DNA from: Aulostomus chinensis
Lineage: Eukaryota > Chordata > Actinopteri > Syngnathiformes > Aulostomidae
Length of the DNA stretch: 64,000 nt
Direction of reading: 5' to 3'
Assembly (NCBI GenBank): GCA_037954235.1
Contig: JBBMOA010000017.1
Span: 24,272,527-24,336,526, forward strand
Part shown: positions 11,376 to 24,345 of the stretch, piece by piece
Layout: every line of letters begins with the position of its first letter
How positions within the stretch are numbered: the first letter of the stretch is position 1
Translations under genes and position numbers: made by a program
The notes under the pieces: generated by a model
The model's database searches: none
Told to the model about the DNA's origin: nothing
Seen by the model: only the letters and a program-made list of their open reading frames with translations

Positions 11376-14078
11376 TTTCCCAAGAGTACAGCAAAACCTG
11401 GAGTTAAATAGATGTGACATACATCTATGGACATGACTAAGATACAGAATATTTGTTGTAACATAGGACACACATGGAGGCCCGCATGCGCACACACACG
11501 CAAGTCCTCTTAGCCACGAGAACACATCTGATCCCCATCAAAGCCTCAACTGGACTTCTGCAGGGGGAGAGCAGACAGCTGTGTTCCTCTGGTGTTAGAT
11601 TTGATCTTATCTTCTTGCATATTTGAATTAAGCGAGGGAATGTTGTGGTAATTACTGAATAAAAATACAGAATGAAAATGTTAAGATCTAATTGCTTTAC
11701 GGAGGCATTAAGTCTGTTTTGAGGATACCCTTAGCATCTTAAAATCATGTGTTGCTGCTGGCGGTCTGGGAATATCTGCAGCCAGATGCTCTGAGTGTGC
11801 AACCAACTTCCTTCTGAACAAACACTAAAAGGATGGATTTCTTAATAAAGGAAGCTTTGAAAGCAGAGGAAGTTTATGTTAAATCTGTGGTTCATGTTCA
11901 TCCAGGAACAATTCGTCCCATCCGTCTGCCGATGTCACCGCGCTTCTTTGAATGGATTTTGAATGAATTTTCAGAGCTGACACTGCAACGTCTAAAGAAT
12001 AACTGAGCTGGTAACAAGCAAGCACTAGAAACAGGTTTGTCACCGCGAGATCAGGTTGGGAGCAGTCACTGGGTGCTAGCCTCATCAATACTGGGTGATC
12101 AATACTGCAGGAAGAGGCCCAACAGGGAGCCAATTTACCACTTAGGCTTCTGCTACGCTATCTCACAGTATCAAATAATAATGATAATGAAAAAATGCTG
12201 TCTGTACCCCCCAGCCAAAGCACACACATCATATTTCAAGTCATGTTGTCTCTGCTCTGCTGCAGATGGTTCTGGTACGTCATTTTACTTCGACTTACAT
12301 GCACTTTATTGTTCAGTATGTTGTCATGGCAGCCACATTACAGTAAACGTGTTCAGCAACAGTGGTCAGCTCCTGCACGTATTTAACACATTCTAATAAA
12401 CACGGAATTAAAAGTTTGAATGGAATAAATTGGACTTAATTTGTTTGGATTATGACTATATGTGATGTCCATGTTATTAGATGACTCAGTTGTACTTTTA
12501 GCTTTATTTTGAAAAATTCCGGAACTCATAATTAGTATCTCAATATATGGTGATAGGTCTGATAGTCCTTGTTGGCACCCAGCTGTAGTTTTGACCTTCT
12601 CTTGTTAATTAAGCTCTCTCACTCCTGAGGACCACATTAAACAGGCATTATTAACGATACCATGGTACATTATATACTTCTGTATATCTATCTCTGGAGT
12701 GTCTGAGCTCACACAATGGTTCCTGCTGCCCTCATTATTCAGCGGTACGCCTCTGTAATGCAACATTCATAAATGAGTGAGGACATTACAGCTCCTGAGA
12801 GTTTCCACTGACTTTGTCTCGTCTTTCGTGACTCCCAGCTAAGCTTATGTACACAATGCAGACCCCTCTTTCTTACCAAGACTACCACCTAAATCGTCAG
12901 ATCATCAAAGAGCTACTGTGCTGTCCCGCTAAATCAGATCCAATCTCCCTCTCAGCAAACACACCCGTCATAATAGCATGACAGGTTGCTGAGTGCAGCG
13001 CCACATTATCTATCTGGAGGGATTTACTCCTGACACACAGGCTGCAAATGAAGCAGCTCAAAGATTCCCGCTCAGAGAGGATGCTGTCCACGTCCCCCGC
13101 CCTGCTGCTGGTGCTGTTTTGATCCAAGCGCTGGGTGATTGGGTCGGGGCTGTCCCTTTGAATGCTAATGCATTATGTCTTCAAAGAGCCAGAGTTTCCT
13201 ACAGTTACCTTATACTATTGTGACTTTGTGTAGCGACATCAAAGTACTGGCCTTCTACGCAAGGATGCACCAGGAATTCTGAGGAGCGTGTCCTGTGAAA
13301 ACGCAGCTCGTTAGAAGCGATCAGCTGCAAATTCAATGGCTCATTGGACGGAGCAGAGTGAGTTTTAGAGCATTTGGAGAAAAGTTGCTGAAGAAAAGCT
13401 CAGTTTCCTTTTCTTCTCCCAACTTTAATCACCCTCACACAACATGGTTTGAACCTCTTAATCCAGTGTTTTCCAGTGTTAATTAGGGGCAGCGCCGGGT
13501 AACTTCCCAGTACCACTGTCTAGGTAGAGTAGCTGATTATACTATGATTCTGACTCTGTGTGTGTGCGTGCGCGCAGTTACATATGCTGTATTTGCATGT
13601 AAATGTATAAACATGCATGTGGTAACAGTATAAAGTATTTCTAATCCTACTGCAATATCATGATGCCACAAGGGAAAAGCATAGTAGCCATAACAGATAA
13701 AGTAGCAAATGGGATTTTAATTAATTAGTAAAATGAAATGAGGTTGGGGAAGAATCCATTTTGTTTTTTTGTTCTTTGGGATGTGATGGCCTCGTATCAG
13801 CATGGCAGAGTTTTGTACCCTCTAAACATTCCAGCTACATCCCTCTATGAATGCTCTGGCTCCAGCAACAAGGTTAACAGTCTGGACGAGACGCTAAACT
13901 GTTGTGCGTTCGTGAGTTTGCCTCGGGTGGAATTGTGTACCAAACGGTCATCTGAGGACGGGAGAGTCTGAGCTGCTGCTAATCTTCCTTCACTCTCCAG
14001 CAGTGTGAGCATCAGTGGGGCCTCAGCTATCTAATTCAGAGCCAAGTGGGCTCGACAGGTATTAACGTTACCCTGCCT
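11376..14078. other. noncoding stretch
   Basis: No gene recognised. The segment 13280-13490 is non-repetitive and could be regulatory, without proof. A short TG/CG alternating run lies near 13556-13577. Confidence 0.5.
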
Positions 14079-14081
14079 CAC

Positions 14082-14115
<34 letters not shown>

Positions 14116-14123
14116 TCATCATG
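14079..14123. repeat. (CAC)n(CAT)n microsatellite
   Basis: About six CAC triplets pass directly into about nine CAT triplets. The Asp/Gly run of the minus-strand frame 14031-14306 is produced by it. Confidence 0.95.
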
Positions 14124-17100
14124 GCGCTTCTCAGTCAGAGCTCTCCCAGGAGAACAGTGGAGAGGTGCGCTATGAAGCAGCCTGCGCGTAAGAATGGTTA
14201 AAGATATTAGAATGCAAATGAAGGAAGAAAGGGATGTATAAAAGGAACCATAATAGAGGGCATATATTTTATACAGTGAGCTGTTATGTAGGTAATGACT
14301 GAACACAAATCAAGTGTCATCATCACTTCAGGCAGGTCACTTGAGCCTGTCAGGATGAGGATGAAGCAGGAAGTATTCTACCTGAGTTTATCACTCACCT
14401 CTTCCCCAACTCCTCTTTTTCATTCGTATGCGATACTTTTCATTCATCTTCATGCTGGTAATAACGGCTGTGGATGAAAACACTGCATCGAAGATATTAA
14501 TGTGTGTCTTGTGTGTATTATTACCTGTACTGTTCAGGGTCTTTGTTTTCGCTGTGCTCTATAGATATTCTCCTAATACTTCTTTTTGCTTTTGTATAAA
14601 TATCAAGTCTTACTCAGGTTGAATTAATCTTTAGATGTTCTCGTCCTCCCAGCATTTTGCAACAGTGGCTTGAACACTCGAGCTTTTAGAAACAGAAATA
14701 AACCAAATGTAATTCAGCATTAAGCTCAGGACGCTGCGACTTGCACAGTAATGTCAGGGTAAAGAACCCTCTACCCCATGAACTTGCTCTCCATTTGTAC
14801 TGGTTGTACATCCTTGAAATGATTCCTCAAAAGAACCCAGCAGCCAGCAGAGCTGCACGATCTCAGTCTCCCACCAACATCACCACTAGGGGTTGTTACA
14901 CTCTCACGAATCGAGGAACTTTGAAATCAGCAGCATAGAGAAAGCAGGAGAAATAACCACCGAGTGTGAGCCGCACCAGCTAGACTAGTGCTGGTGTAAC
15001 AAGGTCAGTTATGCAGTCGTATTCTGTGTATAAGAGTGCTGTATAAATCTACCTTTGTTCTTTTTATATTATAATTACCTGACATGTTGGACCTCCATAT
15101 ATATAATATGTGGAACTTGTGAGACTCAACCTCTGTACCCCTATCTTCATCTTTGGGGGCCCCCCTGCTCCAAAAAGGGTGTTTCCCGCTTCGCTTCTCC
15201 CATTTTGTTGCAATCCTCCATGGGAGAGGTGAGCGATATTTGGCTTGCTGTAATTTGGTTGTATTAGTACTGTTAAACTACTGCTAAAAGTTTGTTTCTC
15301 AAGCTGTTTAATATGTTCACATACTTCTGTATCATCTGAACTGTGTCTGGAGGGGCTGGAGTTTTATGCTCGCGGGTTAATGGAGGATCTGTTCTTGTTT
15401 TCTACTGTCAGAAATAAATGGAGAGCTCCTCCAGAGAGATCCACAGTCTTCGAAATACACAACGCAGACAACAGCCCAGCGGTTACACTGGTTCAACATA
15501 GAAGTGCCACAGACAAAACTATCCCAACCAGGTTGGTTAGTAGCAAGATTCTACAACTTGCAGTTATTTTGGATGACAGCTAGTTAGACCAAAATCAGAA
15601 TTCTAAAGTCTTTTTTTTTTTTTTTTTAATATACCATAAATGTTATAACTTAAGATTGTTCAAGTTAAGGCACCTCTGGGCTCCCAAACCTTGAAGTCTT
15701 ATTTACTGGGGAAAGAAAATCAAAATCGTCTCAGCGTTGTGCCTTTCCACGATGAACCTGTTAGAGCTGACAGCTTTCACATCTCCCAAGATTTCAGGAG
15801 AGTGTTGGCAACTTGAGTGCAGAGCCATCATCACTGTCAGTTAGCACCGAGTAAAGCTACACCCCGTCTTCGAATCTGCTGGAATTCACTCAGCATAGTT
15901 AGACTACACTACAAATAGCATGATGCATCACTGACTTGTAAAATCCATATCTAGGCTCTATAAGGAGCGCAGGCAGCCCGACTCCTCCTGCATTCTGCTC
16001 CTTCCCTGCATATCGGGGGGGGGGGGGGGCACATTTTTACTTCATTTACCATAAAACAAATCAGTCTAAGAAAGCATGAAGAACATCAGCCCGTCTGACT
16101 GTTTCAATAAAGTTCTCTCCACTTCACACTCTGACTTTCCAGAGCATCTGATAGCGACACGATGAGCTGTTTCAGTGAGAGACCTCCCGTTTGGCGCAGC
16201 ACGCTGGTTCACACCCTGACAGGGCGATGCATCCCAGAGATGAGTCGGTGTATTTATAGTCTCATTTGCATGCAAGATGTATGATGAAGCCCCAGCCAGT
16301 AATTGACTGTGTAAGTTGAGCCCTCCAGTGTGGTGCACAAGATGGAATATTTAAGCTTATGACAAGTACACAAGGGGGGGAAATGCATTACATATGCAAG
16401 AGTAATAACAATTTTACATTTCAAAATTCTTTGTTGGTATAAAATCTGTTTGGGGGGGAAATACTGAGATGAGGCTTACATAAAGAGCCAAGGCCTGGAG
16501 CTCATGTTTGTCTCCTGTCAGGTTGTAATGTACTCACTTATGCATGCAGGATGTAAACGGTAAGCTGGATTACATCCAAAACAGACCTCGAAAACAAGCT
16601 TAATATGACATAATTTTATCTCGCATCACACAGCCATGCAAAGCTGCTGCGCATTATCATGCATGTCTACACAAAGCAAAACATATTTGCATGAAAAAGA
16701 TCTGTGGATTAGTTTTGCACTGTTTCTCCTCACTAAGGTGTCTATGATTTATTTAGCTGCCTGTTTCTAGTCAAACCATTAAACCTTCTCAAACTTCCAT
16801 CTCCACCAATTCGTACAAGTAGGTGGTGTTGCGGTGGCGCCACTGCTCTTCTGCTGTGGAAGGTCACCACTTGATGATAAAGGATGGCATTTGAAAAGGT
16901 CACCCTACAATGCACCCTTTCTTTTTACTCCAACAAGAGGCACAGTCCCTTTGTGGTTGTTTCTTTTGGCAGATAATGACCAGGTCAATACTGCATGAGG
17001 AAATACGATTGGCTTGTCTTGATCAGCTTTTTTTTTTGGCCTGGCTAATGGAAATTATCAACTGCAGAAAATCAACTCTTCAGACATTAACACATTTTTG

Positions 17101-17746
17101 GGGGATTTTTTTTTAAGCATAAATGCATTTGGTAAAAGAACAACGCTGACGTTGTGGAACTTCACCACCGAAGCGCAACCAATACCACCACGAGCTGCCC
17201 TCTTCCACTCATTTCACCATGACGACATCGATCTCTGCATCAACCTCTTACATGAGCTGTGTCGTTCATACTGGCCCATTCATTAAGTTCTGGGCTACCA
17301 GCTGACCAACACCACCCAGTCCTCCTCTTGCAGGCGTACCTCACTGGCATCAGCTCCATGCCGTCACTGCATGCCCCACCAGCACCCTCCACCAGTCCAA
17401 CCGCCTGCCGATCACCTCAAGCTCTTCACGGCTGTTTGAGAGCTTATAAACATGAACTACATGGTTTTGTAAATCTCTGTGAGACTGATGCTTTTCCAGA
17501 GGATGTGGATGGACATAGTCATGAGACAATCAACCATCTGCATCGTGCTAGCAACTTCAAACTGTCATTTAATGCTTCCATCGCCAGCAAAATCTCTTAT
17601 TTATCATTCATATCAAAGGTACAAGTATTATAATTCAAAGGTGGAGCCTCATCACATTTAGTTGTGTAATGGACGGAGACATTGTGTGTTGGTTTTTGTG
17701 GACGAGGTGCCAACTTGGAAGTGAAGCTGCTGACGCCCGTGGCCTT
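14124..17746. other. noncoding stretch
   Basis: No gene recognised. Contains a poly-T run (15608-15627), a 15-base poly-G run (16015-16029) and a short inverted repeat CACCAGC...GCTGGTG near 14975-14997. Open frames, for example 17259-17633 (124 codons), lack any motif I know. Confidence 0.5.
16015..16029. repeat. poly-G homopolymer, 15 bases
   Basis: Uninterrupted G run. Its length is prone to sequencing error. Confidence 0.9.
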
Positions 17747-17789
17747 GTCTGGTGGCTGGCTGCTTTGGTGTGACAGCCAGCCACCAGAC
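17747..17789. repeat. perfect 16-bp inverted repeat (hairpin)
   Basis: The arm at 17747-17762 (GTCTGGTGGCTGGCTG) is exactly the reverse complement of the arm at 17774-17789, with an 11-base spacer. Stem GC content is high. Flanking bases do not extend the pairing, so it is too short for a typical microRNA precursor. It may be a small foldback formed by template switching or a cruciform-capable site; function unknown. Confidence 0.85.
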
Positions 17790-18899
17790 TCTGGTTCCTG
17801 TCAGAGTAAATCACACAGGATGAGGGAAGTTGTCTCATCTTGATGTTGTCATGTGGAGACATCAAAAGTTCATGGGATTAAAAATAAAACATATCCCCCC
17901 CATCATTTAGACTAAATCTCTTGTCATTTTTTAAAATTTCTTAAGGAATGAAATCCTGTCACTCCAGGGATCATTTGTGAGGGATCATTTTAGCCTGAAC
18001 AGACTACATCAGGGCAGGCTGACTCGTGACACGTCTTCGCTCCTCAAGAGGCAACAGTGAGACGATTACAACCATCCGCCATAACCTACCAGTCTTCCAG
18101 CCGGTCTCAAATTAATAAAAGTTTCACTCTTGGCTTGTGCCAACTTTCTGGTAATGTGCTGCTCCCCCTGTTTTTGGAGAGATGAATGCTAAGTGCGAGC
18201 TGTTCAAATGACCCTTTCTACTGTAAAGAACGTCTGACTTCCAGAGATTACAGGCCACAACTTTCCCAGTCACGTGCTGGTGCACAAGGGTGAGCAAGAG
18301 CCACATTGATTAGAACCTCCACACCAAAACCAACAGAGACTTTAGAGTGAAGTAGGTGTTCTTCTCTCATATCTGAGGGCATTTTTTCATGCAAGCAGGG
18401 AACGCTGTATTCACCTGAAATTAAATCAGACCAATATTGAAGAGCTAAATCTTAATTTTAAATGCTGCAGCCATTGGGTGTGTGTACTTTGTGGTATTTG
18501 AATTTCCATTTTGGAACTACTGTACCATTTTAAAATGCAGAATAAAGGCTAATTATGTAGATTTTTAATTAAAATTCCCAGAGTGAGAAATGAGAAGTGC
18601 AGGTGCAGGTGGAGACTGAGCAGAGGACGTGGTTCTGAGACATCTATTCACATGTGACATTTGGTACTTCAACCAAAAAGGAACAACCGTCGTTGTACGT
18701 CTTCATTTGAATGAACCTCCCAGCACTGCTCACTACCCCACCACCAGGATACCACAGCTGTTTATCAGTCAGGAACCTTTTGGATGTCGGGACCATAGAA
18801 TACCACTTATTAGAATGGTAAAACAATGACCTCTCACACACTAGAATGGCTCACAGGATGATTTAGAGCAGGTGAGGGGCAAGACTGGAGACCAGGGAA

Positions 18900-18965
18900 G
18901 CACCGGGGAAGGAGCAGGGAAGCACTGGGGAAGGAGCAGGGAAGCACTGGGGAAGGAGCTTGGAA
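18900..18965. repeat. 22-bp tandem repeat, three units
   Basis: Three consecutive units of the type GCACTGGGGAAGGAGCAGGGAA, differing by only a few bases. Purine-rich on the plus strand. Confidence 0.85.
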
Positions 18966-19404
18966 GGAGCAGGGAGGGGAGGGAAGGGCCGCCTTTGTGC
19001 TCCTCTGCTGCTGATCCATCCCCGAGCCCAGCAGGTACATCAGAGGAACAATTACAGGGCTCAGCCTGCTGGGTGTAATGGCTGACCCTTTGATTGTAGT
19101 ATCTCGTAATTATTCTTTGGGAAGTTCTGCATGTGACAGAGATTTACTTTTGCCTACAGAAACCAGCCACCATGCCATCTTGTACTGTTGAGACACAAAT
19201 CACCAAACTCTCAACCCTCAAATTGACTTAATAGACAAATGCTTAGTGTTGCTATTCTTGTGAGATCCATTATGACAACACAGCTAACAAGGTAAATGAC
19301 ACAAGACAAACACCTGAACACAACAAGAGACAAGACCACTGGGAGACTCGATATAACAGGAGACCCAGGATCCAGGCAGGATCATGACAGCAGAGGCCTG
19401 TCTG

Positions 19405-19438
19405 CAGAATCCTGCCCAGCAGCAACGGCAGGATTCTG
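19405..19438. repeat. perfect 12-bp inverted repeat
   Basis: CAGAATCCTGCC at 19405-19416 and its exact reverse complement at 19427-19438, separated by 10 bases. No terminator or RNA gene context. Confidence 0.75.
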
Positions 19439-20219
19439 GAGCCTGAACCAGGAATGAATGAAGAGCCAGCTTTATTTTTAGCCTCACAATAGAGAGAGTT
19501 CCTCTGATGAGGCAAATGAAAAGTTGCCCCACATTTACATGATGCAGGACTTTTGTTACCTGCCATTGTGTCATCCGTTGATAAGGTGGAGAGAAACACA
19601 TCCGTCGATCAATCGCTTCTTTGATCAGTAGAACATGAGAAGCTTTGTAAGCAGTCGCTCAGTCACATTCTGACAAAAGGTCACGTTGAGCTTTTTTCTG
19701 CATGACTACAGGGCCTGAGAGAAGTTGAGAAGTGGAAAAACACTCAAACACAAGCACATAGGTACTATATGACTGGGTTTGCAGAGAGCTAACACTTCTG
19801 AAGCCTAATTATAGGAACAATCTTTTAAAACTGCTCAAACACAGAGAGCTGAACCTGTAATGTCAGAGCTTATCCCTACTAGTCTTTTTATAGCCCATGT
19901 ATGGCTGAGTACTGGCACCCATCCCTTGATAACACATTCTTCTCATACAGTGTAGTAACTGGAGTCTTAAGTGTGTGAAATGAAGGAGAGAAAAATAAGT
20001 TATATTTTCAATTCTCGGTGAACTCCCATGATGCTCCTTCAGCTGACAGGGTTGACGGGATGTGGGGGAGGTGCCCCTGCACTCACCCACACTGCAGCGA
20101 TTCAGGTAAAGATGAACATAACCTTTCAGCTTCTGCTTCTTAATAAAAGAAAACTATTCATAAGCTGTTCTTTCACAGAACATCTTGGGTGACTAAAGGC
20201 AGCCATTGTCAAACGAAGA

Positions 20220-20535
20220 TGACATTTATGACGTTTGAGCCCACGTCAACGCAGACGTGAGAAACTGAACTTGAATACAAACTCTACTGATGATGCAACA
20301 AGAAACAGGTGGGAGAACATGGCAGCAGGAGGGTGGGGAACAGGGCTGCAGCCGACCGGGACAAAGGTGAACGACTCCAAAATGGCAGGAATCAGACAAA
20401 GACAGGAAGGAGTATACGCAAGGGGAGTGAACTTCAAAATAAAACAGGAACTGAAGAGTGACAAAAGAAAACAAAACATAAAACCACAACACATGAGTTC
20501 AGTCCAAACTGAGTCTGTAACTGGAGCGTGACATC
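20220..20535 (-). repeat. interspersed repeat family 2, copy 1
   Basis: On the minus strand it starts near 'atgtcacgctccag' and continues T/TTG-rich. The plus-strand block 20277-20312 aligns without gaps with 59962-59997 (28 of 36 bases by eye), ending in the shared CAAGAAACAGGTGG. The style matches a common fish noncoding repeat that begins with a TGTCATG-type sequence. Open frames on both strands (up to 98 codons) are by-products. Family and mechanism unknown. Confidence 0.45.
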
Positions 20536-23500
20536 GAGGGTGAACTGCTAATATGTTTGGTGGTCAAAGGTCACGTCACTGACACACACTCACACTGGAG
20601 GCATAGAACCGCAGTGCAGGGGTTTTCTATTTATCTCACTGATTGTTCATGATTGATGAATGATTGCACGGTTCTGCATTTGAATTGGTGCTTGTTCAGT
20701 TGTGAGTTTTGACTTCCCCCAGTGAATATTCTGCTCATGAATGATGTATTGTACATGCCTTTTAAATTAGTCTAATTGTGTTTCTGGAGACAAATGTAGA
20801 TATTTATTCGAATGTAACTGTAATTCCCAGGTGAAGCTCTTGTGCTTGATGATTCATTTGAATGAACTCGGCTGAAGATTCTCTCTGGTGAATCTCTGCT
20901 CACACTGCTGGATATTTTGGACACGTTCTGCAGGCCAGCTGACATTTCTCCAGCTGTGACCTCAACCAAAACTGTCAATAACGTCAGGAAAACAGCCAGC
21001 AGATAAGAACGTCTCTTGTTTTACTATTGCATCCTGAGTTATATCAGGCTTCTTTAAGAGAAAGAACCAGTTTTAGATGAAAGATGACAGTCTCTGATTG
21101 CACGTCATCCCACACTCTGCAGATGTGTTCAACAGATATAGATTTGAACTTCAGAGAGAAAGAACAGCTGCGCAACAGTCTTTGTCAAGTCACAACGCAG
21201 TAACTGCTCCTCAAGTCTCAAATATCAAGGTTACAGTATGTGGGCAGCATATACAACCTGTGGCCATTCCTATCGGATGCACTTGTCAACATTCTGCTTT
21301 CACTTGTGTCAAAGAAGAGAAAAATACATCTCTATGTGACGGAGTGCACGAGCTGCCAGCACCAGTGTTTACAAATGCCCATTCAAATACGTTTCCCTTA
21401 AGAATCAGAGACAATCAGAAAAACTGTCAGCAAAGCAAGTCTGCGCCATACAAGGCTGGTGTGGGCTTTCAAAGGTGAAATAGAAAGAGCAGGTCATAAA
21501 ACCATAGAGAGCTGAGAGGAAAATAGCCTCGCTGCCCTTCTATTCTCAATCAATACTTTTTAATCAAGGCAGGCATTTTCTTTTTCTTTCCAGACGGCAG
21601 CCATCTTTTTAATTATAACTTTACACAGACACACTTTTCTTTCCACTACCCGATACTCTTGAATAGGGGTTAACCTGTGTATTTAGATGTATTTTCACAG
21701 GTTTGGATAAGATGATGACTTGAGCGATTGCAGCTGTGGGCTGACTGGGCAGTGACATCCATCTTAGGTGTCAAAGGTAAGGTTACTGCAGCGGATTTCC
21801 AGGTAGCAATAACTGATTGCTACAAAACCATTCAGGAAAGGAATATTGCACTGACTGGACATCAGACACTAGAGATGGGAACTGATGGATACCTCAGAAA
21901 TTCTTCCTCAGTTCTGATTGATTCCCAATAGGAGACCCAAGTTGGCAGCAGTCTGACCACGTCTGGCACAGTCACAGCCCCCATTAGAACATGTTAAAAT
22001 CATTCATTCGATAGATACAGTATGCCCCCGATCGATGATAGGAACTGATAAACCGAGAGGCATTTCAATTCTCTTACACTGAAGGATCGTTCTTGTTCAC
22101 GTGCATGTGGCATGTTCCATCATGGATTTCTTCATGTCACATTACTCAGCATCCTGCATGCGCCTCCTGGTTTGCTCTTAAGCCATTTGAAGTCCTAACA
22201 CATATTGACCTGGTTAGACCGGCGACCTCAGGATCTGACTCCACAGAGAAACTGGTTCAAGCTCAACTCATTAAATCAATACGCACTGACACAGAAATAG
22301 GTTTATCGGTGTCACATGCCAAAAAATGAGCCACCTTACAGGATCTGATTGTCTCATCTGCACTGATGCAAACATGAGAAACAACCCGTCTGACTTGAAG
22401 CCGCGTGTGCGACAGGTAAACAGGATGCACGCATGGGAAGAGCTGCAGGGGCGAACAGACTGCGCACAGGAGTCCGTGCACTATTGTTGAGGAAGAGGCT
22501 GATGGGGATCCTGCACTCAAACCTTCATCCCTGGGACTCGTGCTGCCGTTCATCAACCCGGGTGACAGTTTTGGGACAAGTTCATAAATAGCTACTGTGG
22601 GAGGCATTCATGGATCGCACCATCCAGACATTTTCTGATCAAAGCTCAGTCAGGAGGCAAAAAAATAATAAAACCATTTTGCTGCACAGAAGATTCTCTG
22701 CTACAGTTTCATCAGCCAGTATTTATATAATCTGCACAACTGTGGGATGTAGCAGATTTTGTCTGAGTGTCAAGTTTGGTTTAGTTCTTTGGACTGGATG
22801 TGTTTTGGTAATGTGTAAAGCATATTTATTTCTCCCATTTTCCACAGATCTTTATAGAAAAGGCTTCCAAGCACACCCACTCTAAGAATATGTTTGCAGA
22901 GGAGACAATGCATCTCTGTGTTGTTCAAAAAACTGATGGCACATCACTTTCAAGGCAGTGGGTCAAGTGCCCAGTTTTATTTTGCACCCGTCACAGAACG
23001 TAGGCTCTTTGTCTCTTGTGATACTTACATTCTACGTTCAACAGTGCAGCCAAGCAGGACTCCATGATTTATTACACACAAGCTCATGTGAGGCGAGCAG
23101 CAGGGAAGTGATGTTAACCAGTGGAAGTGCAGCTCCTCTTGATATCACATTCAGATCGGTTCATTCTACAGGGAATGATGCAGTGCTGATGATGTCTGAG
23201 TGTGTGTGTGTGTGTGTGTGTGTAGGGTAGGAGCACATACCTCAGACCTGAAAAATTATGTCAATCCATTGTGTTTAGTTGTTGCTTGCTGTTGCCAACA
23301 CATCACCCAGGGTATCTAATGGTAATGTAAATAAACTGAACTTGTAAAAGGTATTTCCTGCATGTAGCAGGTTTTCTACTGACAAACATGTATAACTGAC
23401 TACAAATGACAAGACTACATTTTTGCTCTGTACTTAAATATATAAAACCTCAGTGGCTTTTCAAATCAATTTCAAATTTAGTGCACATGAGAACAAGTGT

Positions 23501-24224
23501 ATGAATCAGAAAGTGTCAAGTGTGACCTGTTTTGTGAATGAGACTTTGAGATTTACCTGGAAATACTTGATTTTTACTTTCTTTGAACATTTTGCCCCTT
23601 AATAACACATGTACAGAATAATGTAACTCCCTAATTGAGCTGAACACATGTGGTGACAGAAGGGTCTCATCAACTGAAGTCATCCCTCAGGGTTCTCTGA
23701 CATTTCCCTCTGCAGTTATAAAGCATCAAACACAACATGCTACCACCAGACTGAATCCAGCTGCTGCATGACGGAGTCAGCCTCAACTTTACTCACTGGT
23801 ACTGTGTGTGTGTTCTCTGGTCTCACCACCCCCTACTGGTGGTTTCAGGTAAGGATGTGATGGAAATTGCTTTGGTGCATTCCCAGTCACCTCCAGCAAA
23901 CACATCTCTAACCATCCTGTGACCTCTGACCCGAGACTGTGACTTCTGTGCCAGAACAAAGAGGAGCTTTCCTAAACTCATAAACTCATTAAGATTTACC
24001 TGAGATCCACCATGACACCAGATCGCCTCACTGATCCCGTGGTCCCTGGCATCAAACATGGTTGCTTGGCAGATGTCGCAGGTGTTCATGACTTTGCATC
24101 GAGGGAGAGTAGCAGGTTCAGGTTTGGACCAGGTGTGATGTTTGCAGTTTATGTGCAAGTATTTTTGGCCTGGATTCAAAAGTGCAGCATAGTGTACATG
24201 TGGTAGCATAGGTGTTGAAGTCTG
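20536..24224. other. noncoding stretch
   Basis: No gene recognised. A (TG)12 run is at 23200-23223. Open frames up to 126 codons (21098-21478) have no domain, signal peptide or membrane segment that I can recognise. Confidence 0.5.
23200..23223. repeat. (TG)n microsatellite
   Basis: Twelve uninterrupted TG dinucleotides. Confidence 0.95.
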
Positions 24225-24234
24225 CCTTCAGGAT

Positions 24235-24345
24235 GGGGGGCAGGGGGATTAGGACTCAAGTCCTGCTGGGATCGTGCCCATAGGGCACCAAATGAGCCAG
24301 AAGTACTGCACCCCTCTAGTAACCACTGAGCTCAGCCCAGGAGAG
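24235..24345 (-). repeat. tRNA-like SINE fragment (tentative)
   Basis: Read on the minus strand it has 'tgagctcagtggttac' resembling a tRNA A-box region, then about 50 bases later 'gacttgagtcc', close to the B-box consensus GGTTCGANTCC. This is the arrangement of a tRNA-derived SINE head. No tail or target-site duplication was found. It cannot be a working tRNA gene because the stems do not pair. Confidence 0.35.

Larger units (their letters stand above)
17790..20219. other. noncoding stretch
   Basis: No gene recognised. Includes the 22-bp tandem repeat at 18900-18965 and the hairpin at 19405-19438. The stretch 19262-19460 read on the minus strand has the 'ctgtcatgatcctg' text and T-rich style of repeat family 2, but I could not align it firmly with other copies. 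Confidence 0.5.

Noticed and set aside
10866..11525. Up to 219-codon frames rich in Tyr, Ile, Val, Thr and Cys on both strands
   Set aside because: Produced by the TA/CA microsatellite, which lacks stop codons in every frame.
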